A DNA stretch of 64,000 nt, taken from Entonaema liquescens (lineage: Eukaryota; Ascomycota; Sordariomycetes; Xylariales; Xylariaceae). Below, piece by piece: positions 47,075-60,539 of this stretch (positions are counted from its first letter, which is position 1; each line of letters opens with the position of its first letter). A program made the position numbers and the translations under genes. Below the pieces are notes generated by a model. It saw only the letters and a program-made list of their open reading frames with translations, was not told where the DNA came from and made no database searches. Location: assembly GCA_902805475.1 (NCBI GenBank), contig CADCSX010000006.1, forward strand, positions 2,356,001 through 2,420,000, given 5' to 3'.

Positions 47075-48489
47075 CTAGTAAGAGAGTGCTTCCTTCAAAG
47101 TGTTAACAAACCTCCATTCCAAATTCCCAGTATTGACCATCCGGAGAGCGTCTATGACTTTTGAGACAGGCTCAATTTCTTCGGGGCTCAGGGGAAACTT
47201 GGACAGCAGCAAGTTAGCTGTGCGGTCGAACTCGTCGACCAGTATTCTGAGGTGGGCAAGCGACATCTGCACTGCTGCGTCGAGGCTGTCGACTTGTTGG
47301 TAGAGTATAGCTACGGAGCTCAATACACTTCCGGCTTTCTATAAATGGATTCATGTTAGTCTTGGGTGTTTATAAAAGCGAACTTCCCCCGACGATGCTA
47401 TCATACTTACCATCTCTTTCTTAAATGATATCAAATCGTTTACACTATTATCGTATTAGCTAGGTACCTATTTACTCAACTGTAGTATATGTTGAGGACA
47501 TACATTGAGTTGATTACGACAGTTGTCGTCCACAAGGTGTCATATGCGGCCGAGCTGACCACGCTGGTGGGCAATTTGACTTGGGTAGCAAACCTATCTG
47601 TATGTTAGTATTTCAATATTCGATATTCGTGTATTTGATAACTTACTCAGTGACACCGAGCAATACGCCCATACCACTCGTCAATATTCTTACCTGCCAG
47701 TATCTTTTGAGACTGGGTAGCGTTTCGCTCAAGTCGGCCTCCGCCTCGAGAATTGTCGAATCGACGTATTGTTCAAAATGTCCCATGAAGATCTTTCGTT
47801 GCTCTATATTCAATTAATAATATTAGTATATATATATATTAAACCATTGATTGATCGGTCACATTATGTTCTTACCTTCATCATAGACGGCGCGGAGCTT
47901 TTCCCCAATTCCCTTGAAGTCAAGAATAAGGGGGTTGGAAATGGCCACGTCCTCTTCTGATGTCGCCAGACCGAGCGCTTGGCGACCGAGAACCTTCGTA
48001 GCGTTACGTAGGGTTTCAGCAGCCTTGGGGTCACTTGCCAGGCTCTCGGAGAGATCGTCCCAGTAGCCAAACCAGACGATTAGATCAACTAAGATGTGAT
48101 AAGTTTCTCTCGGAGACCTTGGCCACCATCTAGTAAATCATTAACCTTTCTGTCTAAATACGAGTCTAGTGTTTACCTAGTAAATGTAGTAGTATCAACA
48201 CACCTTGCTGCGAGTAGAGGTGGGTCCATGTTGAAAAATGCTTTCCGAACTTCATCCTTCATAGGTTGCCTTGCTTGCATTAGCAGTTTCTCATATCTAC
48301 TAAGTATATCGTAAGGGGGCCTACATACTCGGTGATCTGCTTGTCTATTATCTCTTTTACCGTCTGGTAGTGCTTGTTCTCTTCGCTGGGCCAGTGTGCG
48401 AAGATGGGGCGCATATCTGGGATGACAAGCCGCTGGCCCTTGAGCTTCTTAGCCAACAGCTCTTTTTCGCTATAACTCTGCATTGTCAT
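47075..48489 (-). CDS. Class I terpene synthase, probably sesquiterpene cyclase (one frameshift)
   Basis: Six minus-strand exons: 48489-48204, 48129-47876, 47803-47647, 47593-47504, 47444-47411 and 47338-47075; 361 residues with one base restored, a normal size for a fungal sesquiterpene synthase. The Asp-rich metal motif is FGYWDDLSE at 116-124, the NSE triad VNDLISFKKE has N265, S269 and E273, and a TSG-MG...EFATQ helix-break segment and a C-terminal GNLEWRF match the family. It would ionise and cyclise a prenyl diphosphate, most likely farnesyl diphosphate. The frame slips at G5 48315-48319 (coding C5): ITEYVG continues PPYDILSRYEKLLMQ in the other frame, then RQPMKDEV. No P450 or other tailoring gene lies within 10 kb. 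Product cannot be predicted. Confidence 0.88.
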
Positions 48490-49699
48490 GGTGAAAATAG
48501 ATAGTTCTTACACGAAGAGAATAATTGGTGATGTGAAAGTTTGGGTTAAAAGTAGTCAGAGGGGAGAGAAGGTATCAGGTATATATACGAAGGCTGCTGT
48601 GCCATTTTCACTGGTCCTCACTATACTATAGAGTCAAAGCGCTACTTTGCGTCTGTCGTCAACCTACCTGAATCGAATGTCTTCCATTATAGCTGGAGTG
48701 TATGCATAGTCCGTACTGGTTAAGTCTGCAGGGAAGCCGCATATATCATAGGCCAATTGTATCCCTGAACTGACATGTGTAGGCATATATTCTGGAGAAT
48801 ATGTTAGACGGATGACTCCTTATTCCTTTTTTTTTCTTTTTTTTACTTTTTTAATTTTTATGCGTGATGCTTTATTGGTCTAATCTTTATATTGGCTATC
48901 GAATATAGCTATCTCCGCGCTACATTCCACTTCGAGGTGATTAAAGGCGAAGGTCTCCGGAGTCAGGTGAGCTGAAGATATACTTGTCTTACAAGACTTC
49001 CCGTGTTATACTTGGAGTGGCTGGCTGGCGTGCTTGCGTTATATTGATATGATTACCTACTATACCGACTCTAGATGATGTGATTTCATTGAATACTACC
49101 TAGTTTGAATAACCAGTTAATAACTTGAATCTTATTAAGAATTACTAATTCGCACTTTATCCCTTTACTCACCGTCGTAGTTTGTGAACCATGAGTTCCT
49201 AAATAGCAAGTGGCAAGACATAGTCTATATAACCAGAGGCTGAAGAATGTCTTGTAAGTCTCAAGGTTTTAAACCAATTAGGTTTTAGTTTTGGCTCAGA
49301 TTCGAACGGGATAATGAGTGATACAATCTTGTGTAACTCTCGGGAAGAAAACGGCTTATGTAAGATGCTTATTAGTCTCTTGGCTAAACTAATTCGAACA
49401 ACTCCGGGCTTGAAAACTCCTTTTTGAGAAATTCACCGAGATTTCTATTGCACATGATGCGCAAACCCGAATAACAGATAACATCTAGTTTTAGCCCAAG
49501 TGAGTTATCTATTTACCTCCGTTGCCGTCTTGGCAATCGTAATTTTAAGTACTTTATCTGAAGTCGAAGAACGCTGAGCTATTAATACAAATAGGTTTAC
49601 AACCAACGTGCAGCTTCTCCCGCCCTCTACGTGCATCTAAGCCCTGCTCTTCCCACCAGGATAAGGTATAGGCGCATAATTCCGCCTTCCTGTCCCCAT
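48490..49699. other. Intergenic, gene-free
   Basis: Promoter side of the terpene synthase. T-rich tract at 48,830-48,860. No protein likeness until the GH43 relic begins. Confidence 0.5.
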
Positions 49700-50765
49700 T
49701 GTCGCCGGATTTCACCCGGATCCAAGCTGCATCTTTGTGTCTGAGCTTAAGGATACCTGGTCCTGCGCGTCATCAGTTCCCTTGCTTTCCGGGGACTACC
49801 AATCTGTGCTAGTAGGGGTCTGGTTTATTGAGAGTATGTGCCTAACGCTTCCAGTCTCTGACCAGATGCCGAATACGGCCTTCCTGCCGAAAATAGATCT
49901 TCTATCTTATGGCCACACTGGTGAACTGGCAGTTTCCGTGCTTCGATGGTTTCCACTAGGATGACTTCGTCAGCACTGCGGAACCTTATAGTTCTAAGAT
50001 TTGGTCTGACCTAAGCCTCCTATGGGATGATGACGGTACTATGCACGTCTCCCGTGCTTATACTGCTATATACTTTGAGACTGACGAAATTAGGAACATC
50101 ATTATACCACGGAGTTGAACTTTGGGGTTGCCACCAAGGGCCCATACATCTCTAGAAGTGATGACTGGTGCTATGCGCTAACCGCGAGAACAATACGATG
50201 GCCATGGCGCACTCCTGTAACCAGCAGGGACCGTGCCGGCCCGCGCCAATCACCCTGCTACTCACAGTAGCCAATAATGCTAACTCATATCTCCAAGCAG
50301 TGGACACACTGACTTGGCTCAAGACACTCGGGCATTAGTGGGGTATAGATCTTGGGGCGCGCAGAGAAGTCCTACGGGCAGGCGCCGTATTTCGCAAACT
50401 TCCCCCTGGATTGAGAGACGGCATTCATGTCCGTGGCATGGGAGGCTAGATGGCCTGTATTCTCTCCCCTGTCTCTCCCGCCGGAGCGGTCCCCGAACAG
50501 GGTGAAGGCTATCTCAGGGATGTTGACGACAGTCACATTCCCATAAGCAGCTCATGACCAATCCATTCTGTCCAATGCTGTCTCACTTCCCAGCCCTAGG
50601 ACACGATGGCACTGAAACTATTAGTGCTTAACCTCACGAGACTCTGTGTTGGGCCACATCCAGACTTTCGTCAGCCAGCGGATGGCACACTCGCTATTCC
50701 GGCTCTACATCAACGCCGACTACACAGACATCTTCGCTGACTCAAGAGAGGATAGAAGTTAGTGT
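49700..50765 (+). pseudogene. Decayed GH43 glycoside hydrolase (arabinofuranosidase/xylosidase family)
   Basis: Fragments of one GH43 protein lie in order on the plus strand but in different frames with stops between. At 49,707 GFHPDPSC and IFVSELKDTWSCASSVP match the N-terminal blade with the catalytic base Asp; at 49,965 FVSTAEPYSSKIWSDL runs into LLWDDDGT, the second conserved Asp block, with the usual residues between WSD and the Asp block missing; at about 50,410-50,520 AFMSVAWEARWPVFSPVS and at about 50,670 AHSLFRLYINADYTD match later parts. GH43 enzymes trim arabinoxylan side chains. The many stops and deletions go well beyond the single-base slips seen in other genes here, so this is a genuine relic. 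Composition is normal, not RIP-like. Decay may extend to about 51,000. Confidence 0.75.
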
Positions 50766-51640
50766 CTTAGCAATCTGAAATCATGCACAACACCTCCACA
50801 CCGGCAAGGTTAAATCCTTATAGGATAATGATACGAGTAACCTAGCCCCAGCCGCGTATTTGTTTCAGACGACATCCCGAGACGCTATCTCGTAAACTTA
50901 CCAGCACCCTGAGCGAGTTCTACCTGCAGCCAGAGAGTTAGGCTGGATAGAAGCTGGCTCTGTAGAGAAACCGGTAGTAATACGCACTTGGCGGTTGCCA
51001 GTGAGACGGCAGGGGAGGACGCAGACGCGGAGATACCGTCTAAAGCTACTCCGGGAGAAGAGATGGTGCCATACTAGGCTTCAACACCTGTAGTACTTCT
51101 CTATACGGTTGTGGACTGACAGAGAAACTAACAATAACTTAGGTGTAATCCAGGCTTACAGTCGATGTCGAAACATCCGACGAGAAGATAGGTGATTAAA
51201 GCGAAAATACAATTACTCTCTATGTTATGTTGTTATAGAAACTGTCCAATAGAATACATACCCCTGAGGCTCTGCCTCTTAAAACTTCCGCCATAGGTCA
51301 ATTTACGCTTGGCCATGATTAGGGTTAGAGCCGCAGCCCATATAAAAAGGTTTACTTACTATCTTCAATCACGCTAGCAGGCAACCTTCTATCAAGCGCC
51401 GAGTATCGCTTGATGCTATGTGCAAATCATTAGTATCGTGTGATAAAAGATATACTATTTTCACCTTAATATTCTTCCACCTGCGTTATTGGTCTCACGC
51501 TATATTCAAGTGATCTAATAAACTATTAGTTCTAGACAAACCCATACGCTGTACCGACTAAGAAAGTAGAAGCCAAAGCAACGCAAAGATAAGAATGATC
51601 TGTAGCCATAACACCAGCATCACAAGCGGTTAGTAGGCAC
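50766..51640. other. Intergenic, possible tail of the GH43 relic
   Basis: The first 300 bases may hold more GH43 remnants, but I cannot align them by eye. Nothing else seen. Confidence 0.4.
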
Positions 51641-54600
51641 CTAACGGCGCGCTTCGGGCGGCAGTATAGCCATCCGACCACCGCAGGAGCAATGGCTCTG
51701 CTGACGGAGTAAGTAGCCTAGACCCGGCTTATGATTGATCAAGGCGAGATCCTCCATGACGCTACCGCAGCGCGCACATTTCCTCCACGGGAGCTGGCTC
51801 TTACCGCTCGCGCTGTTCGGTTTTCTCGAGATTTCGATCCGCTTGAAGAGATCCACCATCACGCCACTCGCCCTCCGCTTTGCCAACGAGCGCGGCTCGT
51901 CGTCCATTTCGAGGATCGAGTAGTCCGCGAAGTATAACTTTGCGACCTCGGATTTCGCGCGGAATTCCTTCAGTTCCTGATTGAAGAATTTATTGACGAC
52001 GGGGACAAAAGATGACGGTGGCGCCTGTAATACGAGCATGTCGAGCTCGCAGTGCTGACGTGCGCGAGCAATGGCCTCTTGGGCAGGGTCTGGCCTTGGA
52101 GCGTTGGGATTCGAATTCTGCGGTGGTTGACTCTTATTTGCTGCTTTAGCAGCTTGTTCCCCCACTATGGCCAACGATGTGCTGTAAGCCGTACGTATTT
52201 CAGCCCCGAGACCGCCCAGAAGCTTGTCGAACTCGTCAGCTTTGATAAGTGACGATGTTATGCATCGTCGTAAGTTGTGATACGCTGCATGTAGAGCGTT
52301 GTGGGCGGCTGCGCGAGGATCGGCTGCGGCATTCGGATTGTTCGCAATCGACTTCTCGCGGTTTTCGTACCAACTAATCGCTTTAGTGGATAACGCGTCG
52401 AGCGAAGTTATGCGACGGCACAAGGCGGAAAGTAGGCCGCGTGTCGTTGAACATAGTATTAAGTGCACCGCGATTTCGTTCTTGGCGTGTAGATACATCG
52501 TCATTTTATCCAGTTGAGGCCCCTTAAGGTGCTTCATGAACTCGGCGTCATCAAAAAGACAGAATAACGAGTCACATATCCAAGCGAGTAGGTCGTTTGA
52601 CCACTTGACGCATCCGGCCAAAGCATTGACAGCTTCTGTACCGAGGTGTTTAGTATAAGAGAAAACATAATCCATGATGGAAGATTGAACGTACCAGGTT
52701 CATCAAGAGGCGTTATAGTACTTTTATTAGGTAGAGGTATTTGGCTGTTCGAGAGATGAATCATGATGGTTATGTTCCTCAAGTTCAGAGCCAACAGAGA
52801 AAGCTTTCCCCAGCCTCGCCGTGGTTGAAGGTCCCCTCTCCATCCTAAGTAGGTTACAATACTAAGGCAAATCTGCAAGATGCCATTTTAATGAGACTGT
52901 CGTGAAGTGAATCCTCCGTATAGTCGATAGTTATCTTCATCTGCTGTACTTGAGTTTTCACCCATTCGATCGTAAATGCTAACACTATGTTAATAGGAAC
53001 GAATATGCAAGGTATATATCCCAAGATCTTACAGTCTTTATCAACGAAAGTCCTAGCGACTGCCAGTATGTCATCCAAATTCACACCCTGGGTGATAGCT
53101 TGAGCGGTGGAAATGTAGAAAGCTGCGACGAGTGCCGATACTTGAGCTAGGGAAGAGTTAGATAGGAATTCGCAGAACAGGTGATATTACGCACTGTCAT
53201 TCATAGACTCAAGGTCTGCCAGTGTGTAGTTAATGCTATGCCATTTCACCTTGCCGTCTTCGCATAGCTGAACAAATGAGAAATTTGTGGGGGAAAAGGC
53301 CGTTTGAAGACCTATAATAAATTCGTTAGTACAGAGGGACTACTTGTAGTAATGGTACATACATGATGATTCGCCACTTTGGGAAAAGCCAGCATCAAAA
53401 ACCGAACTGATACGATCTAGGTTGGGCTCTCGGTACATCTCGGCCATAGTAAACCGGTCTCGATATTCCACGCTGCCATCATTGTAGGAGAGACAGACAA
53501 CCTTCCCAAAATTAACTACATTTACTCCTACTACGATCTTATTGATAACAATAGAATCGAGTTTCTTGAGTCTGCTGCCATTCTAGGAGGTGGGTTAATA
53601 AGAGCAACTGAAATTGGGTTGATCCATAGGTACATACTGGGGTTGCGGAGCCGGCACTGTTCTTCTTAAGCCCTAGTTGCTCGAATGAAGGATGAAGTGT
53701 TTGGTGATGATCTGTCAAGAGTTCCCACCGATCAATTATACTCTGGGCTTCTTGGACGTAGGGTGAGTTCGGGTCCGGGATAAGAGACCTCACAGTCAGG
53801 ACAGTAACGGGCGACCACTCCTTATTTGGTACGTTGAACCCGCTTAGGAGGATAGCAGGTAGCATTTCAATGTGAGTTATTTTCTGCATGGATGCATCGG
53901 GATGTGTATCTCCAGACCCTGGTTGGAACCAGCTAGTCACTGCTACATGCCTCTTTGTGAGCGTTGGATTCAGCGACTGGTTACCAGGGGGGTTGTTCTG
54001 CGCGCCCTCTGTCTTGGGATTACTCCAATTAATCGCGACTTGAACGATACATAGTTGTTTGGATGTAGTTGCCAACCCTACCATGAGGCTTTCTGTTGTG
54101 CAGTTAGCCAATGTCTGCCGAGCCCGATAGTTATACTTGTCCAACTCACTCTTTTCTGAACACACTGCGGCGTGAGTAACTAGATCATCTGCCAATGTGA
54201 CATTCTCGAGTTCTAAAGAAGTCTCTTCGATTTTACCATTAGTCTGTGCCCAGAACAATTTAAGGACACCGGTCGTGGTGATACAGATGAAAGCGGACCT
54301 ATTATTCTGGGGATGAAGAGGTCCAGTGTTGAAAATAGGGGTTAGTTGATAGGTATAGTTATTTCCATTTCCGCTCCTGATTGCCGGCCCATAAGATGGA
54401 GTATATGGAGGTGACTGATAGCCTGTTAGCTGTGAGACTACCAGGTAGTAGATTTCGGGGGGACCATACTCTGGGGCTGGCTGAGTGATGATTAGGTAGC
54501 CAATATGTTCCTACAACGGCCTGCAAATCATCGATGGAATCACCATCCCATCTCCGGGAAGGAGACGGGCGGTTTAGATTGGATGAGAAACTAAGAATAA

Positions 54601-55062
54601 GGACCCTGCCTACTGCATCGATAATAGCAAGTTCTGGGCTGGCAGGACTCCAGCTAAGATGGACAAGGGGTCCGCCTGAAAGGGTTTCCCATGGAGCGAT
54701 GGTAGTAGGTTCGCTCAGTTTGAATGTTGCATCCTTGCCTTTGGTATGAATGTACATCAACTGTAACCGTTGTCCATCAGGAGTAATAGATGCTATAGTA
54801 CCCGCTTTGGACCAGGCAATACCCCTTTCAAATAATTAGCAACCATTCCAAATTGTATAGTGAGGGTTGGAAAACATTACTGGTAAGAACCTCGTTCACG
54901 AAGCTCGTCTATCCTCTGTCGCAGACGTTTACTTATGGGCCTAGGGGGGAGAGCTAGCGGTGCTCCATCACCGAAGAGGTCATCAACATCGTCTAAGTCG
55001 ACCTGCATTGCCTCCCCACCCATGGGATTATCCAGGATGAGAGGCATCTTGCCAGACGTCAT
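51641..55062 (-). CDS. MED16: Mediator complex subunit 16 (two frameshift sites)
   Basis: Minus-strand exons 55062-54881, 54824-53638, 53582-53363, 53311-53195, 53146-53033, 52984-52695 and 52635-51641; about 1034 residues. The start MTSGKMPLILDNPM, then DVDDLFGDGAPL, RIDELRERGSYQGIAWSK, and DLAIIDAVGRVLIL-like are Med16 N-terminal WD-type repeats; later KLDSIVINKIVVGV, SVEYRDRFT, FVQLCEDGKVKW, PLDEPEAVNALAGCVKW and LHAKNEIAVHLILCSTTRG match its helical C-terminal half, which ends in a Cys-rich segment (CARCGSVME, HCSCGG). Med16 is in the Mediator tail and receives activators. Frame slips: near 54,495 (YWLP then ITQPAPEYGPPEIYY, two bases short or one extra) and at AA 52877-52878 (KMAS then LQICLSIVTYLG, one short). 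Confidence 0.9.
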
Positions 55063-57100
55063 TTAGAAGGCGAGTTTGGAAGCTCGATGGAATACCAGGC
55101 GGATTTTGGAGATATCTTATATGGGATTGGGGATACGTGTTAACGTTAACGGTTGGTCATAGTCCAATGGCTAGGGATATATCCAAAGTTAGAGTTGACG
55201 GAAGATTAAAAAAAATGAAGCTTCTGTTAAGCTTGACAACCGAGCTCAACCTCTTTAGTGTAAAATGCCATAAAAGGGAAACGCTAATACAGATTAAAGC
55301 TTATTTTTCGAGCTTCCAAGTTACAGCATGTTGAATTGTAAATCGTATGTTGAATTACATGTCGAATTGTATTGTCATTGAGAAGGCTCGAGAGTCTGAT
55401 TTATCGTAACAAGTTCATGTAAGGTCTGTGCTCAGTGATTGTTCACGATCTGATAGGTCTAGTTAAGTAATGTACACTAATGCCAGGTAACTAACCCAAG
55501 ACGGACTAGAGACTAGATGGTGTATGAGTTTCATGCAGGCATTACGTCTCTACCGAAACTTAACGTTCCATTCTCCCCATTCAAAATGAGGCTTGAAAGG
55601 TATTATTAACCTTGGTAGTATCCCGGAACCCTGGCTGTGTGGCTTGTCAGCCTCAGATCTGGAGCCACTTTTATCCCTGGCAACCGCGGAGCAACGAGAA
55701 TTAAACTAGTCAACTTTTAGCGTCACTTCTTCCCAAGGCTTATGTACCTTTGGTCATAGTCGAATTGCAATTGGAAGCTAAGAGTGTCAGCCAATTTGTC
55801 ACGGCTTGTTTTGTCCTACATATACATCAAATCTAAGAAGCAAATTGTTATTAGTATTGAATTTTGAGATAACTTGGTGATATAATTGTATACAGATGGA
55901 TTGGGCAGTTGGGATGCGATGAAGACTATTAGGTACTACCTAACTATGGCATACGTTAACAATAACCGGGCACTTCTAGAAAAAAATGAAGAGGGGTTAA
56001 TAAAGGAGGAGCGGGCTTTCGCTACATAGTATGGAAGTGTCGGTGGACGGAATGAACCTAATTTGTACCTAAATAGCAATTGAGAGTTCCTAGTAAGACG
56101 TTTCATACCGAGAAATATTAGTGAGGTAGGTAATTCAACCTTTGGAAAGAAAATCCTTATTATTTTTTATTCCTTCTAGTAAATATAATTTAGAATAGTT
56201 GAATGGGAAAGGGGAACAGGAGGTATCTAGGTTATTAGCTAACGGGTAACAACTTCATACCTCATACTAAATAATAGGAGATGCATGCAGAAATTGAAGA
56301 TACATGATAACGTTACGGAATATAACATGCGAACATTGTAGAAAATTTAAGTTAGTGCTATGCAAGTTAAACCTTAAATTGTCCCATTCGTACATTCGTA
56401 CATTTGTACATGGCACGGTTTTATTAACTTGTTGGTCAATTAAGCGAAAGAAAAAGTTTAGGGGAAGGAAAGATCGCGCGCGACTTGTGTTAGCTGTTAC
56501 CCTGTCCTCCTTGTTCTGGGGGCTCCTCTTCTTGTGACCCCTTCCTCCTCCCGACTTCCTCCCGACTTCCAGAAAACCCCAAGAGTTTTTCTTCCACCTT
56601 TACCTCATCTCTCTCATCTTACCTCACTTCACCTCCAAAAAAAAAAAAAGAACCACCTCCGCCACTTCTTCAGTAAAATGAAATAGATTGCGCATACGAA
56701 TTGCCCATAGCCATAACTTAATTCGTGTATGATTATCATAGATTCGTTTTCGCCGGCATCGCGGCGTAAGGTTTTCCTCGATTCGGAGCTAGGATTATAG
56801 GGTTGTATCACGTTGTTTATTGGATTTGGTATAGCGCTATGACATAGCAATTCGACTCTTTCCCGTTACCGCCTTTGGTTCTTCACCCTTGGTCCCTTCT
56901 TCTCTTTCATATATTTACATATTTACCTTACGTACCTATCCATAACAAAAGTCGCGACCATATCGATCTTTCCTTACCTTTGGACTGGTTACCAGGCGAC
57001 ACACGATTAAACGACCATTCTTTCCTCTTCCCGCTCCTCTTTATTATTTATTCCTTCCAACAAATCTTACCTATTCGACGAACCCCACAACTATACGACC
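55063..57100. other. Divergent intergenic region of MED16 and sirtuin genes
   Basis: About 2 kb, AT-leaning, with an A13 run at 56,637-56,649 and a long pyrimidine-rich leader (56,870-57,095) before the sirtuin start. The frames at 56304-56537 and 56875-57138 have no family likeness. Confidence 0.5.
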
Positions 57101-59072
57101 ATGGATATGGATACTTCTTCGATATCGTCCATATCTGACCTTTCTGATCCTCCTTCCTCTAATCCACCGTCCTCTCCTCTCTCCGTTCTTTCAAGATCGC
57201 CGACTATATCACCGAGAACATCTATCCTATACAATCCCAGCCGTCTACCCTCCCCGCCTTCGACAATCAATTCCGGAAGCGCATCGCCAATGAAGCCCTC
57301 CGACCGAGTCTCCGTTGAGAACGAAATTCATGTAAACCCCGACGGCCCCCCACCCGCAAAGCGACGGCGCGTTGAGCGCAAGCCTCGTACTACCGAGTAT
57401 CTCGATCTTAAAGCAGCCTCTGAACAAAATGAGAAAGACGAGAAACTGCTAGAGCAATTAACGAGCGCTTTGCGCAAGAAGAAGAAGATTGTGGTAATTG
57501 CCGGTGCCGGAATCTCCGTATCAGCAGGAAGTGCGTATTTCTTGCCTTTTACACGTCTAGTATCTATCCTATTTGAAATTCTTTGCTAATACGTTTATTT
57601 CTATAGTCCCCGACTTCCGATCGTCAAAAGGTCTATTCGCTACGCTACCTAAAGAACATGGTCTCAAGGGATCCGGCAAGCATCTATTTGACGCGTCTGT
57701 TTATAAGCATGACTCCACAACCTCGTCTTTTCACACAATGGTTCGGGATCTATCGCACCTTACGAAGAATGCGGAGCCTACCCCGTTCCACCATTTAATC
57801 GCGTCGCTTGCTAAAGAGGGTCGCCTATTACGTCTCTATACGCAAAATGTCGATGGCCTCGATACGTCCATGCCACCGCTTGCTACTACTGTTCCGTTAA
57901 ATACCAAGGGTCCGTGGCCGAAGACGATTCAGCTCCATGGTGGATTGGCCAAGATGGTGTGCTCTAAATGCAGCGAGATAAGCGACTTCGACGGCTCGCT
58001 CTTTGAAGGTCCGGAAGCGCCACTCTGCAAGGGATGTGAGGAGACGGACAATGTACGTACCTCCCATGCCGGAAAGCGTAGTCACGGGATTGGAAGGTTA
58101 CGGCCACGGATGGTCCTTTATAACGAATACAATCCGGATGAGGAATCCATCGCCAATGTTGTCCGAACCGACATTCGAGCTCGGCCTGACGCTGTCATTG
58201 TTGTCGGCACTAGTATGAAGATTCCGGGCGTGCGCAACATGGTCAAGGATATGTGCCGCGTGGCGCGAGAGCGAAAGGATGGGCTTACGGCTTGGATCAA
58301 TCTAGATCCAGAACCTACTGGTGCTGATTTGAAAAATTGTTGGGATCTGGTCGTGCAAGGCAAGTGTGATGATGTTGCCTCGTTGGTTCACCTACCCCGC
58401 TACGATGAGAGCATTGAAGATGCTGTGGTAATCGACGAGAAGAAATACAAAGAGGATGTCCGTGGCGTCAAGCTTGAAGTAGAGATTAGAAAGACTACTC
58501 CTGAAGCTGGCGTATCAATCAAAGGAGAATCACGTGATGGGTCACCCATTGAGGCGAAACCGCAGCTTATCGAGAATATTCAGGGTATGCCAACACCTTC
58601 CGCCAGTCCCAAGGTGCGGGCAGCCTTGCCTGTGGCCAAGCCGGCGCCAAAGCAAAGCAAGCTCGCGTTCCCTGGCACGAGCACAGCAACAGTCACCGGC
58701 CCATTATCCAAGGATAAGAAGAAGGCAACCAAGCGAAAACCTAGACAGTCCAAGAAGGCAGAACCAAAGCCTCCCAAGGCTACTATCAACACTTCATTCA
58801 AGGCTACCAAAGCTTCGACGGCAATATCTTCCAAATTACCTGCAAAACGTGACTTTGAATCTGAACCCGAACCGGCTGTTCTATCTCCCCGATCCGTCAT
58901 GCGTGACGAATTCTCGCTACGACCCCGTAACAAGCCGATTGGACAGCCGACCGAAGCCCAGAAGCCTGTTGAGGCAGTTCCCAATACTCCGCAGCAGCCT
59001 GTACGCAAATCGTCTCCTGGTACAATCTCGCCTACATCTAAACCTCGGGGTTTCGCAACACTTATCGATTAA
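57101..59072 (+). CDS. Sirtuin, Hst3/Hst4 family NAD-dependent histone deacetylase
   Basis: Two exons, 57101-57530 and 57607-59072, join to 631 residues without a frame problem. A Ser/Pro-rich N-terminus with a basic PAKRRRVERK segment precedes the sirtuin core: GAGIS at 135-139, PDFRSSKGLF, TQNVDGLD at 222-229, catalytic His254 in LHGG, a zinc site C262xxC265...C284xxC287, then RPRMVLYNEYNP, VVGTSMKIPG and INLDPEP. The long insert with two Cys pairs close to the HGG and the LRKKKKIVVIAGAGIS lead-in fit Hst3/Hst4, which remove H3 Lys56 acetyl after replication. The 270-residue tail is Lys/Pro/Ser-rich and disordered. Hst4 is the usual single fungal member; I do not assign the symbol. Convergent with CHD1. 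Confidence 0.88.
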
Positions 59073-60539
59073 TCACACCCAGGGAATATTTCTAGCGTAT
59101 AAATTATCTTCTAATACTTATTTTGTACATATTAGTTCGCGTCATGATCCGCTGGCAATCGCAGTTATTTTCGGGAACCGCTGCTCGAGATGAGCCCCAC
59201 AGCATGTTTATGGGACTACACACGACGGATCACTTGAGGGGGGGATATACTTTGCATGAAGGTCGCGTTGGGGGTGAGCGGGTTTTATTCTTTGCATTTT
59301 CACGTGGTGCGCCTATGGGATTCGTACACGGGCATGTGCATCCGTACGGTAGCATGCACTTGGGAAACACGGCTAGTTACAGCCAACCTGGTTCTATAGA
59401 GCCGGTTAAGAAGGGCATAGACAGGCGTTAAATAGATTTACCAAAACGTGTGTAATAGCGCGGCGCGGGACGGCACAGCTTCGTCCTCTCAGCTGTTCTT
59501 CACGGCCTTCTCACCCCTAATATAGGGGAGGACAGAAGGCTTTTTACATGCAGAGGAAAGTCGCGGAGTTTATTAAAGACTACAAAACTCAAATATCGTC
59601 ATCATTATGATCTTTTGCCATGCATACCTCTTGTGATATAATATAAAATGTGTTTGAAATAGGTGACTTGCATGACTAGGGGGAAATTAACGGCGTTCAC
59701 ATGCCACGTGGCGAGGCTGCGTGCCAGTCGGGTTCCCTTTTCTGTATATGGACATAATAACAGCAGTACCCAAGTACTCACCAGACCGCTATGAGTATGT
59801 CACGGGGAAGGGATAGTTTACGAGATAGAGGCGGTAAGATACAAGTCACGTGCAACAGAAGAGAAGCAGTCAAGGCAGCGCATATTGGCCAAAATTTCCA
59901 TTGACACACATCGAGACGCAATAGGCATGAAGCTAACTAACTAACAGAAGTCGTAGTCGACTAGGATACCCCATAGCCAGCCTACTCGCATCGACCCCTT
60001 TCCGACGAGACAAGCAAATCCACCCGCAACGCCCTGCGATGTTAATGCTGATATGCTGCAAGGCTTCTCGTGTATAGGCCCCCCTGTCCCCCCACTCCTC
60101 CTCTTTTACTATGTCCTATTATCCGTCTCGTCGAGATACCTCGTTGATTGTTAAATGGATTGACCGCCTAAAGTCGTGACGGCATCGTAGAGTAAAAGTA
60201 ACGCAATGCGAAAATCATGCTTGAATAGCAAATTTTATAATGGCCCTTCTCGTTTCTCAGGTCCCCTCTAGAACGCTCCGACCACGGCCAGAATCGGAGG
60301 TCTATAAATATAGACAAGATGGAGTATGATTAACCGTATCGACCATAAAACTCCCGGTCTCCTGTAACGTCGATGGTTTTCTCGTGGGTATGATTCATTT
60401 AACTCCGGCCTCGCCTATCTAATGTGTCGAACCGAAACGCCATACAATGCAGCAAAAAAATGGATGGTCAATCGGCTTTTGTGTGTTATTACCATGTCTG
60501 ATCAACCGGAATTAGGGGCCATGCTTCATAATAGTCTCT
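59073..60539. other. Convergent intergenic gap, sirtuin and CHD1
   Basis: About 1.5 kb. A 102-codon frame at 59123-59431 has a Gly/His-rich, low-likelihood sequence and lies in the presumed sirtuin 3' untranslated region; not called. Confidence 0.5.

Noticed and set aside
59123..59431. 102-codon frame after the sirtuin gene
   Set aside because: Starts 50 bases after the sirtuin stop, with no recognisable domain; probably 3' untranslated sequence.
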